Shown here: positions 6,139-13,168 of the stretch, in pieces
Position numbering within the stretch: the first letter of the stretch is position 1
Layout of the letters: each line of letters starts with the position of its first letter
Assembly (NCBI GenBank): GCA_038230275.1
Contig: JBBRNO010000042.1
Coordinates: 1 to 43,761 of the forward strand
Length of the DNA: 43,761 nt
Direction: 5' to 3'
Source: JANXXV01 sp038230275
GTDB taxonomy: Bacteria; Acidobacteriota; Terriglobia; Bryobacterales; Bryobacteraceae
The notes under the pieces: generated by a model
Seen by the model: only the letters and a program-made list of their open reading frames with translations
What the model was told of the DNA's origin: nothing
Database searches by the model: none
Program-made: the position numbers and the translations under genes

Positions 6139-7040
6139 CACCCACTGAACTGGACCAGTTGGTTGCCGAAATCGGCGAGGAAATTCTGAACCGCCTCGGC
6201 GGGCCAAAATTTTCCAGGGCCGAAGGTCTCAACATCCCAGCCCTGGTCTGCCCCGGTTGCAAAGGCCGCTGCCCGCAAACTTGCGCCACCAAGACCAATC
6301 AGATCGTAGCCGCCGGCGCGGACCGTATCTCCGCCAGCGATAAGACCAGCAGGATCGATCCTGCCATAGCTGGCGCCATCGACCACACCATCCTGCGCGC
6401 CGACGCCACCCGCGAAGACGTCACCAAAGTCTGTCAGGAGGCTCGTAAATATTCCTTTGCCAGCGTCTGCGTCAACCCGTATTGGGTGCCGCTCGTCGCT
6501 CGTCTGCTGTCCGGCTCGCCGGTGAAAGTCTGTACCGTCATCGGCTTCCCGCTAGGCGCAACGTCCACCGAGATCAAGCGCGCCGAAGCCGAAGCCGCCA
6601 TCCGCGTAGGCGCTCAGGAAATCGACATGGTCATCAACGTGGGCGCGCTCAAATCCGGCGATCAGGAAACGGTCAAACTCGATATTCAAGCGGTTGTCGA
6701 GGCCAGCCACAAAGGCGGCGCCATCGTGAAGGTAATCATTGAGACGGCCCTGCTGGATGACAATCAGAAAGCAGTCGCCTGCACCCTGGCCAAGCTAGCC
6801 GGCGCGGACTTCGTCAAGACATCCACCGGATTCGCCGCCACCGGGGCAACCGTTCACGACGTGGCCTTGATGCGCGGCATCGTCGGCCCGGACATCGGCG
6901 TGAAGGCCTCCGGCGGCATCCGCACTCTGGAAGACGTTCAGAAGATGACCGCGGCTGGCGCCACTCGCATCGGCGCCAGCGCCAGCGTGAAAATCGTTGA
7001 AGCCGCGGCGCACCCGGCCGCAGCGCCTTCCGCATATTGA
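6135..7040 (+). CDS. deoC: deoxyribose-phosphate aldolase with encapsulation-peptide-like N-terminus and four-Cys motif
   Basis: Residues about 78-290 form a DeoC (DERA) class I aldolase, which splits 2-deoxyribose 5-phosphate into glyceraldehyde 3-phosphate and acetaldehyde. The Schiff-base Lys228 (VKTSTGF), Lys257 (GVKASGGIR) and Asp164 (EIDMVINVG) are present. Before this come two extras. Residues 2-21 (TPTELDQLVAEIGEEILNRL) form an amphipathic helix followed by Gly-Gly, the form of a microcompartment encapsulation peptide. Residues 39-50 hold CPGCKGRCPQTC, a possible metal or Fe-S site. The GTG at 6135 is chosen because it overlaps the rpiB stop (GTGA) and begins exactly at this helix; the frame is open further upstream to 6054, but that translation looks non-coding. 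Confidence 0.88.
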   Translation: MTPTELDQLVAEIGEEILNRLGGPKFSRAEGLNIPALVCPGCKGRCPQTCATKTNQIVAAGADRISASDKTSRIDPAIAGAIDHTILRADATREDVTKVCQEARKYSFASVCVNPYWVPLVARLLSGSPVKVCTVIGFPLGATSTEIKRAEAEAAIRVGAQEIDMVINVGALKSGDQETVKLDIQAVVEASHKGGAIVKVIIETALLDDNQKAVACTLAKLAGADFVKTSTGFAATGATVHDVALMRGIVGPDIGVKASGGIRTLEDVQKMTAAGATRIGASASVKIVEAAAHPAAAPSAY

Positions 7041-8812
7041 AGACCGCCAGCATGGCCCACACATCTCCCACTCGAAAATCGTCCGTCCGCTTCAAGGAAC
7101 GCGCCGAATTGCTGGACTTCCTGCTCGAAGTTTCAGCCACCACCTCTGAGACGCTCGATCTCGACCGCCTGCTTCCCGCGCTGGCCGACTTCATCGCCAG
7201 AGTCATCCCGCACGACCTGTTCGCCATTCTTCTCTACAACGACAAGTTGCAGGGCCTACGCATGCGCTACGCCCGCGGCCATCGCGATGAAGTGGTGAAG
7301 AACGTGACGCTCCAACTGGGCGAAGGCTTGACCGGAGTCGCCGCCGCCACCCGCCAGACCATTCTTTCGCCAGATGTCCGCTCCGACCCCCGCTACATCA
7401 GCACCGTCGATGCGGTTCGCTCGGAACTTGCCGTGCCCATGATCGCGCGCGGCAAACTGGTAGGTGTAATCGACCTTCAGTCCACCCGCGAGAATGCTTT
7501 CTCTGAACAGGACGCCGCGCTGCTAAGGTTGCTGGCCTCCCGCGCCGTCGCCTCCATTGACAATGCACGCCTCTACCAGCGCGTCCAGCGCCAGAACCGG
7601 ACCTCGAAAATCCTGGCCCACCTCTCGCAGGAATTCTCTTCCATCCTGCAACTGGATGAGCTGCTCAGCAACATCGCCAAAGCCATCCGCGCGCTCATCA
7701 ACTACGATGCGTTCAGTATTCTGTTGGTCGATACCGAACAGCGCGCCCTCCGTCATCGCTTCAGTGAACGATACGACCAACGCGTACTGTTGGACAATAT
7801 TCCACTGGGGAAGGGAATCACCGGCGCCGCCGCCGCCCAGCGCGAAGTGATCCGGGTCGAGGACACACTGGCCGACCCGCGCTACATCGCTTCTCACCCC
7901 GACATTCGTTCCGAAGTCGCCGTGCCGCTAATCGTGCAGGACCGCGTGGTAGGCGTGCTTGATCTGGAAAGCGAGCGTATCGGCTACTTCACCGAAGAGC
8001 ATGTCCGCACGCTAACTCTGCTGGCGCCGCAGATTGCCAGCTCGGTAGAAAACGCCCGCCTCTATGAAGAGCTGGCCCAGCGCGAGCAGCGCATGGAGCA
8101 GGATCTCAAAGCCGCGCGCAAAGTACAGTCCATTCTGCTGCCGCGCGAGGCGCCTGAAATCAGCGGCCTCGAAATCTCAATCGGACTGCGTCCCGCCCGG
8201 GAAATCAGCGGCGATCTCTACGACTTCTTCGATCATGATGATGACTACGCGCTGATCGCCTTCGGTGATTCCAGCGGTAAGGGCGCCGCCGCCGCCTTAT
8301 ACGGTGCACTGGTCAGCGGACTGCTGCGTACCCTGGCTCCGCGCATGAACCGGCCGGCGCAGTTGATGCGCCGCCTCAATGAATCGTTGCTCGAACGCAA
8401 AGTGGACGCGCAGTACGTCACGCTGCTCTTGCTCCATTGGGATAAGAAGTTCAGGGAACTTACCCTGGCCAACGCCGGCTCCATTCCGCCCATGCTCTGC
8501 CGCAACGGGGAACGTGTGAAGACCAAGATCGAAGGCGTCCCGTTGGGGCTGCTGGATGATCGCGAGTACGACGAAGTGACCATCAAGACCGAGCCCGGCG
8601 ACGTGTTCCTGCTCTACTCGGATGGCATTCAGGACCAGACCAATCCTTCTGGCGACGAATACGGCGGCACGCGCATATTCAAGGTGGTAGCCGCCAACGC
8701 CGGGGAATCCACCAAACAGATCGTAGACGCCGTGCTAGCGGATATCGACAAATGGACCGCCGGCGGTCCGATGTCGGACGACCAGACGCTCATCGCGTTG
8801 AAAGTAACGTAA
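7037..8812 (+). CDS. GAF-GAF-PP2C (SpoIIE/RsbU-type) serine phosphatase
   Basis: This 591-residue cytoplasmic signalling protein has two GAF domains (about 20-170 and 190-345), a short coiled coil (about 347-370) and a C-terminal PP2C-type phosphatase domain (about 375-590). The phosphatase metal-binding Asp residues are visible in ISGDLYDFF, FGDSSGKG and YSDGIQDQ. Family members dephosphorylate anti-anti-sigma proteins in partner-switching pathways, and the GAF domains probably sense a small ligand or redox state. The TTG at 7037 overlaps the deoC stop (TTGA); the ATG at 7052 is an equally plausible start. No anti-sigma or STAS partner lies nearby. Translational overlap with deoC and lysA places it inside the operon. 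Confidence 0.9.
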   Translation: MKTASMAHTSPTRKSSVRFKERAELLDFLLEVSATTSETLDLDRLLPALADFIARVIPHDLFAILLYNDKLQGLRMRYARGHRDEVVKNVTLQLGEGLTGVAAATRQTILSPDVRSDPRYISTVDAVRSELAVPMIARGKLVGVIDLQSTRENAFSEQDAALLRLLASRAVASIDNARLYQRVQRQNRTSKILAHLSQEFSSILQLDELLSNIAKAIRALINYDAFSILLVDTEQRALRHRFSERYDQRVLLDNIPLGKGITGAAAAQREVIRVEDTLADPRYIASHPDIRSEVAVPLIVQDRVVGVLDLESERIGYFTEEHVRTLTLLAPQIASSVENARLYEELAQREQRMEQDLKAARKVQSILLPREAPEISGLEISIGLRPAREISGDLYDFFDHDDDYALIAFGDSSGKGAAAALYGALVSGLLRTLAPRMNRPAQLMRRLNESLLERKVDAQYVTLLLLHWDKKFRELTLANAGSIPPMLCRNGERVKTKIEGVPLGLLDDREYDEVTIKTEPGDVFLLYSDGIQDQTNPSGDEYGGTRIFKVVAANAGESTKQIVDAVLADIDKWTAGGPMSDDQTLIALKVT

Positions 8813-10050
8813 TGCCATTCTCCTACCAACAGAACACTCTTCACTGCGGCCAGGTATCGCTGGCTGAGATAGCCGCCGCGGCAGGCACACCCTGCTACGT
8901 CTACTCGGCTGACGATATTTTGGAACGCTACCACGCCTACCATCAAGCCTTCGGCGATCATCCGCATCAGGTTTGCTACGCAGTGAAGGCCAACTCAAAT
9001 ATCTCGTTGCTGCGGTTGCTCGCCGCGGCCGGCGCGGGGTTCGACATCGTATCCGGCGGCGAGCTCTACCGGGTGCTGAAGGCCGGAGGCGATCCGGCCA
9101 AGACCGTATTCGCCGGAGTAGGCAAGACGGCCGAAGAGATTGAGTACGCCCTGGCCAACAAGATCCACACCTTCAATTGCGAGTCCGAAGCCGAACTCGA
9201 ACTGATCGACGGTCTCGCCCGCAAGCACGGAGTAACCGCCCGCGCCGGACTGCGCGTGAATCCCGACGTGGACGCCTCCACGCACCCCTACATCTCCACC
9301 GGCCTGCGGGAGCACAAGTTCGGCGTGGACATTTCGGAAGTGGAAGCCGTCTATGCCCGCGCCAAGCGGCTGGCGAACATTGCCCTCGAAAGCGTAAGCT
9401 GCCACATCGGATCGCAGTTGCTGGACACCGATCCCATCATGGAGACCGTTGACAAGATGCTGGCGCTAGTGGGCCGTCTGCGCGCCAACGGGATCCCAAT
9501 CAAGAACCTGGACCTGGGCGGCGGCCTCGGGGTCGCTTATAAGCCGCAGGAAAGGGCTCCGGGTATCGCCGAAGTGGTTGCCGCCATCGGCCGTAAGGTG
9601 GAAGGCCACAACTTGAAGATCATGGTGGAACCCGGCCGCAGCATCGTCGGCGCGGCCGGTGTTTTGCTCACCCGCGTCCTGTTCCGTAAGCAGACGCCCC
9701 GCAAGGAGTTCATTGTGGTGGACGCGGCCATGAACGACCTGATCCGTCCGGCGCTCTATCAATCCCACCACGAGATCATCCCGGTGGAGGAGCCAACCGA
9801 AGCCCAGGCAATCCTGGCGGATGTAGTTGGTCCCGTCTGCGAGACGGGCGATTTCCTCGCTCGCAATCGGGAGATGCCGCCGGTGCTGCCCGGCGCACTG
9901 ATGGCGGTCTGCACGGCCGGCGCGTACGGTTTCGTCTTATCTTCCAATTACAATTCCCGGCCCCGCGTGGCGGAGGTTCTGGTGGAAGGCGCAACCTGGA
10001 GAATCATTCGCCGCCGGGAAATTTTGGAAGACCTGATCAGGGGAGAGTAG
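8812..10050 (+). CDS. lysA: diaminopimelate decarboxylase
   Basis: LysA is the PLP enzyme that converts meso-diaminopimelate to lysine, the last step of the pathway. The fold type III barrel shows the PLP Lys in CYAVKANSN (Lys59), HIGSQ, the phosphate-binding GGGLGV and EPGRSIVG. In the C-terminal barrel are CETGDFLA and AGAYGFVLSSNYNSRPR, which complete the active site across the dimer. The length (412 aa) is normal. The ATG at 8812 shares one base with the stop of the phosphatase gene (TAATG), which indicates translational coupling. No other lysine gene is nearby. Confidence 0.95.
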   Translation: MPFSYQQNTLHCGQVSLAEIAAAAGTPCYVYSADDILERYHAYHQAFGDHPHQVCYAVKANSNISLLRLLAAAGAGFDIVSGGELYRVLKAGGDPAKTVFAGVGKTAEEIEYALANKIHTFNCESEAELELIDGLARKHGVTARAGLRVNPDVDASTHPYISTGLREHKFGVDISEVEAVYARAKRLANIALESVSCHIGSQLLDTDPIMETVDKMLALVGRLRANGIPIKNLDLGGGLGVAYKPQERAPGIAEVVAAIGRKVEGHNLKIMVEPGRSIVGAAGVLLTRVLFRKQTPRKEFIVVDAAMNDLIRPALYQSHHEIIPVEEPTEAQAILADVVGPVCETGDFLARNREMPPVLPGALMAVCTAGAYGFVLSSNYNSRPRVAEVLVEGATWRIIRRREILEDLIRGE

Positions 10051-10052
10051 CA

Positions 10053-10598
10053 GTGGACGGGCCGTCGCTTCGCGAAATCGGGAGCATCTTCTTCCGCGTC
10101 GGCAACGTCACGTTTGGAAGCGGCGCGGCGTCCACCATCCTGCTCCGCGAGGAGCTTGTTGAAAACCGCGGCTGGCTCGGTAAGCATCAGTTTGCGCTCT
10201 GTTACGCGCTGGCCCGGGTCACTCCAGGCACCAACCTGTTCGCCCTCTTCAGCGCCGCCGGATGGTATTTACGCGGCTGGCCCGGCGCCATTGTAGCCAT
10301 CGTCGCCGCGTCGCTGCCGGCCTCCGTCGTCGTCATCCTCTTGACGCTTGGATACCTCTCCATCTATACCAGCCGCCTTGGGCAGGCGGCCATCATCGGA
10401 GCGATGGCCGCAGTGGTGGGCACCATTATTTCCGGCGCATGGCTGCTAATTCAGCCTGATATCCTTTCGCGAAATTGGTTTCGCACCCTTACCCTGGTGG
10501 CAGGCTCCATGATTCTGTCACTTGGTTTCAGCGTGCCGCCCATCCCCATCGTCGGCCTGGCCGCGCTCACCGGCTTCTTCTGGCGGGAATCTCAATGA
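10053..10598 (+). CDS. chrA: chromate transporter family protein, first half-size subunit
   Basis: This 181-residue membrane protein belongs to the CHR family in its short-chain form, in which two adjacent genes replace one long ChrA. The N-terminal signature region (residues about 9-35: FFRVGNVTFGSGAAS, then ILLREELVENRGWL) and the PGTN motif before the first hydrophobic helix are recognisable, followed by about five membrane segments. The Gly-Gly-Pro normally seen after the Phe-Gly is changed to Gly-Ser-Gly, so the substrate is uncertain. The GTG start has AGGGGAGAG just upstream and lies two bases after lysA. It probably works as a heteromer with the next gene product. Confidence 0.85.
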   Translation: MDGPSLREIGSIFFRVGNVTFGSGAASTILLREELVENRGWLGKHQFALCYALARVTPGTNLFALFSAAGWYLRGWPGAIVAIVAASLPASVVVILLTLGYLSIYTSRLGQAAIIGAMAAVVGTIISGAWLLIQPDILSRNWFRTLTLVAGSMILSLGFSVPPIPIVGLAALTGFFWRESQ

Positions 10599-11113
10599 GC
10601 GTGCTGCTGCTTTACTTCCTGTTTCTGAAGGCCACCGTAACGTCGTTCAACGGCCCATCCTCGTTGCCCATCCTGCGGGAAGACCTCGTAGTCCGCCGGC
10701 AAATTCTGACAGACCGTCAATTGAACGCCGCCGTAGTGGCGGGCCGCTGCGCTCCGGGACCCATGGGCATCTATGTGGTCAGTGTGGGCTACTTCATTGC
10801 AGGGCTTCCCGGTGCATTCGCCGGATGGCTGGCGATGATCACGCCGGCCTTCCTGATTGTTCCGCTGCTACGGTACGTAGGCAACAGCGCGGAGCATCCG
10901 CGAATTCGCAGCACGCTTCAGGCGGTGGTGATCGCCAGCGCCGGCCTGATCCTCAGCTCCGCCAAGCCGCTGGCGATAGATGCCATAAACGGACTGCTGC
11001 CGCTGGGAATCCTGATTGGTTCGTTCGTATTGTTGGTAGTGACCAAGATCGAGACAGTCTGGGTAATCGCCGGAGCGGCGATCTTTGCCTGCCTGATTAA
11101 AGCAGTTTCTTGA
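10595..11113 (+). CDS. chrA: chromate transporter family protein, second half-size subunit
   Basis: This is the partner half-transporter (172 aa). It shows FNGPSSLPILREDLVVRR near the N-terminus and a CAPGPMG motif (about residues 52-58), both typical CHR features, with about five or six hydrophobic segments. The ATG overlaps the stop of the first half (ATGA), so the two are probably made in equal amounts. Paired short CHR proteins insert in opposite orientations and transport chromate or a related anion. The last 17 bases overlap the end of the convergent tlpA-like gene. Confidence 0.87.
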   Translation: MSVLLLYFLFLKATVTSFNGPSSLPILREDLVVRRQILTDRQLNAAVVAGRCAPGPMGIYVVSVGYFIAGLPGAFAGWLAMITPAFLIVPLLRYVGNSAEHPRIRSTLQAVVIASAGLILSSAKPLAIDAINGLLPLGILIGSFVLLVVTKIETVWVIAGAAIFACLIKAVS

Positions 11114-11564
11114 CTGCGGCCTCAATGGCCGCCATGTCGCTCTCGCCGACAAAGCTCTTCACCTTCTTGCCGGTCTTGTCGTAAAGAAACAGTGCGGGCA
11201 GAGCGCCACTCCATTTCGGATCCAGCCCTTCAATGAACTTGTCGTCGTTCTTAACCACTTTCTGATACGAGGGCAGTGGCACGTTCTTGGCGCTCAGAAA
11301 CCGGCGCGCATCCATCTCGCTGTCCACGTCATCCGCTGAGATCAGCACCAGCTTTAGGCCCTTATCCTGAAGCCGCTTTTCCAGTTGAACCAACTGTGGA
11401 ACTTCCACCCGGCATGGCACACACCAAGTGGCCCAGAAGCTCACTAGTGTCACCTTGCCCTTGTTCGCGGCGATCAACCGCGTGTAGGCAGTCTCATCCA
11501 CCGGAATCAGTTTCTGAGCCGGGGCCGCCGCCACTAACGCAAGCAACAGAACCAGCAATCTCAT
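11097..11564 (-). CDS. TlpA/ResA-like exported thioredoxin
   Basis: A thioredoxin-fold protein of 155 residues with an N-terminal signal sequence (MRLLVLLLALVAAAPAQ) that places it in the periplasm. The active site is WATWCVPC (Cys48 and Cys51), and the cis-Pro region follows near ALPALFLYD. Such proteins reduce disulfides in c-type cytochrome maturation or envelope proteins. The ATG at 11564 is preferred over an upstream in-frame start because it begins the signal peptide and overlaps the stop of the preceding redoxin gene (ATGA). It is the last gene of a five-gene minus-strand run, and its end overlaps chrA tail to tail. Confidence 0.88.
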   Translation of the reverse strand: MRLLVLLLALVAAAPAQKLIPVDETAYTRLIAANKGKVTLVSFWATWCVPCRVEVPQLVQLEKRLQDKGLKLVLISADDVDSEMDARRFLSAKNVPLPSYQKVVKNDDKFIEGLDPKWSGALPALFLYDKTGKKVKSFVGESDMAAIEAAVKKLL

Positions 11565-12130
11565 GTGGCCGATTTCCGAACCCGTTTGATGGTGCACCCG
11601 AAAGACCGTGCATCTTTGATCTCCACCGGCTTACCTGCCAATACTGCGTCGATAGCCTTCCGTGCTCCATGCACTTGCACTCTCGCCGCGTTGGCCGCAT
11701 CGTCGATATAACCGTGATACCGCAGCACGCCGGCTTTATCGAAGACATAAGTCTCAGGGGTGACCGTCGCACCGAATTTGTCGGCCAGCGCATTGCCGGC
11801 ATCCTTATAGACCGGGAAGGGGAACTTGTTCGCCTTGGCGTGTTCCGCGATCTCGGCCGGCGATTCGTTCGCATTGGCGTTCACGAATATCAGCTGCACG
11901 TTCTTGCCGTCGTAGTCTTTATGGAGCGCACTCATTCGCTCGTTATAGCTATTGGAAATTGGGCACTGCGTGGAGATGAAAATCAGCACCGTGGCTTCGG
12001 ATTTCGAAGGAGAAACGGTGACGGTTTTCGCACCCTCCTTAACTTCAATCTGCGTGATCTTCGATCCGACGGGGAACTCTTCCGCCGATGCACTCAAAAC
12101 GCACAACAGGGTGGCCGCAAACAGTCGCAT
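11561..12130 (-). CDS. exported redoxin-family protein
   Basis: A 189-residue peroxiredoxin/redoxin-fold protein with a cleavable signal peptide (MRLFAATLLCVLSASAEEF). The probable reactive site is IFISTQCPISNSYNERM with a single Cys (Cys56) in place of a CxxC pair. The downstream region (TPETYVFDKAGVLRYHGYID) is typical of the AhpC/TSA-related redoxins common in Acidobacteriota. A second Cys sits near the C-terminus. It probably handles peroxides or thiols in the periplasm and may be recycled by the CVPC thioredoxin encoded by the overlapping next gene. Confidence 0.85.
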   Translation of the reverse strand: MRLFAATLLCVLSASAEEFPVGSKITQIEVKEGAKTVTVSPSKSEATVLIFISTQCPISNSYNERMSALHKDYDGKNVQLIFVNANANESPAEIAEHAKANKFPFPVYKDAGNALADKFGATVTPETYVFDKAGVLRYHGYIDDAANAARVQVHGARKAIDAVLAGKPVEIKDARSFGCTIKRVRKSAT

Positions 12131-12146
12131 AGGGAAAAACTCCTGA

Positions 12147-12479
12147 CTATTTCTTAGAATCCAGCTTAAGGTTTACCACAGCCGGCTTCTTCGTATCAAA
12201 GGAGCTGAGCGTCTTGGTGGAACTCGAGGCTCCCTGGTATTCGGCTTTCACATCGTAATCCACGTTCGGATTCAACCCGTGAAAGTGGTACAACCCGTCA
12301 GCTTTGGTAATGAAGGAACGGATTTGCAGGGTCTTCGTATCTTTCAATTGCACCACTGCTCCGTCGACGGCCTTGTCGGTCGTATCCGTGACAGTGCCTT
12401 GAACGGATTTCGGGGCGCTGTCGTCCCGGCCTTGCGCCAATAATGTCAACGCCACCAATGCCAGCAGAAACCCTTTCAT
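12147..12479 (-). CDS. small exported carboxypeptidase-regulatory-like protein
   Basis: The precursor of 110 residues has a signal peptide (MKGFLLALVALTLLAQG) followed by one beta-sandwich domain of the CarboxypepD_reg type: SVQGTVTDTTDKAVDGAVVQ, then a turn rich in Gly (ADGLYHFHGLNPNVDYDV) and a terminal beta strand. Such single-domain proteins lie in the periplasm or on the surface, and their function is not known. The ATG at 12479 is selected because it has AGGT upstream and begins the signal sequence. The gene lies 16 bases from the redoxin gene, so the two are probably cotranscribed. Confidence 0.8.
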   Translation of the reverse strand: MKGFLLALVALTLLAQGRDDSAPKSVQGTVTDTTDKAVDGAVVQLKDTKTLQIRSFITKADGLYHFHGLNPNVDYDVKAEYQGASSSTKTLSSFDTKKPAVVNLKLDSKK

Positions 12480-12492
12480 AATTACCTCCACA

Positions 12493-12906
12493 TCACTTCG
12501 CCACAGCCTCAAGTTGGAACGTCAGGTCTTTACGCTGTTCCCCTTCAATCGCGACTGTTTGCTGCTGCGGCACGTACCCACTACTTTTGACGTCTACCCT
12601 ATACTTCATGGGTACGACCGGCACCCGCAGCGCAAATTCCCCTCGGATATCGGAAACAGCTTTCATTTTCTTTGGTTTGTCTTCTGATTCGGGAGTGACC
12701 TCAATCTCGGCGCCCGGCAACGCGAAGCCCGGCGGCCGGTAAACGGTGCCTGCAATCACGGAAAATGCTTCGGAAGCTGCAGTCGGCTTCTTCGGTTTCT
12801 TCTCCGCAGCCGCCAGCGCTATCACTAAAACGAATAGCGCCAGAAGCAGGACCGCGAGATTACTTCCACTCGTCTTCCTCTTCGTCCTCTTCTTCTTCCT
12901 CGTCAT
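12493..12906 (-). CDS. exported carboxypeptidase-regulatory-like protein with very basic signal head
   Basis: This is a second, paralogous CarboxypepD_reg-type domain (AGTVYRPPGFALPGAEIEV to the C-terminus) behind a signal sequence or anchor (SNLAVLLLALFVLVIALAAA). Before the hydrophobic core is a dense Lys/Arg/Thr stretch, because this region is read in the +1 frame of the acidic tail of the upstream zinc-ribbon gene. In-frame ATGs lie at 12927 and 12906 within that overlap. I use 12906 (about 47 bases of overlap), but neither has a good ribosome site and translation may depend on coupling. The conserved body of the protein is well supported, the start is not. Confidence 0.7.
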   Translation of the reverse strand: MTRKKKRTKRKTSGSNLAVLLLALFVLVIALAAAEKKPKKPTAASEAFSVIAGTVYRPPGFALPGAEIEVTPESEDKPKKMKAVSDIRGEFALRVPVVPMKYRVDVKSSGYVPQQQTVAIEGEQRKDLTFQLEAVAK

Positions 12907-13093
12907 CGTCGTCTTCGTCGTCGTCATCCTCGTCTTCGTCCTCTTCTTCTTCGACGGTAGGTTCGATTTCGATAGGATTCTTGCCGACAACCGTAAGGCT
13001 GGCTCCGCACTCTTCGCAGGTTAGCTCGTCGCCCTCGTCCAGTTCCTCTTCTTCCGCATCGATTACGGCATCGCACAAAGGACAGTTCACCAT
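12860..13093 (-). CDS. LysW-like zinc-ribbon protein with hyperacidic tail
   Basis: A 77-residue protein with a compact zinc ribbon: CPLC (Cys4, Cys7) and CEEC (Cys26, Cys29), followed by ASLTVVGKNPIEIEP. This resembles the amino-group carrier protein LysW/ArgW. The true carriers end in EDWGE with a C-terminal Glu, which is missing here: residues 48-75 are an almost pure Glu/Asp run and the protein ends EWK. No LysX, LysZ or related genes are present, so carrier function is not claimed. The ATG at 13093 has a strong Shine-Dalgarno (GGAGGA at 13103-13108) and a TATAAA at 13135-13140. It is the first gene of the redoxin/TlpA run. Confidence 0.8.
   Translation of the reverse strand: MVNCPLCDAVIDAEEEELDEGDELTCEECGASLTVVGKNPIEIEPTVEEEEDEDEDDDDEDDDDEEEEEDEEEDEWK
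12863..12950. repeat. low-complexity GAN trinucleotide tract
   Basis: On the minus strand this is a run of GAG, GAA, GAC and GAT codons encoding the acidic tail of the zinc-ribbon protein. In the +1 frame the same bases read as Lys, Arg, Thr and Met codons and form the start of the next gene. Such a tract is prone to slippage and length change. Confidence 0.8.
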
Positions 13094-13134
13094 ATACGGT
13101 TTTCCTCCATATATTCCTCGATTCTCAAGTGTTC

Positions 13135-13140
13135 TTTATA
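13135..13140 (-). promoter_or_regulatory. possible -10 box (TATAAA) of the zinc-ribbon operon
   Basis: TATAAA on the minus strand lies about 42 bases before the ATG at 13093, followed by a strong Shine-Dalgarno sequence. No clear -35 is seen. This is a conventional leadered arrangement, unlike the leaderless-type boxes elsewhere in the window. Confidence 0.35.
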
Positions 13141-13168
13141 CCCCGGCTAACCACATTGTACTCACGCC

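Noticed and set aside
12860..13093. true LysW amino-group carrier protein
   Set aside because: The essential C-terminal Glu motif EDWGE is missing, and no lysine/arginine carrier-pathway genes are adjacent.
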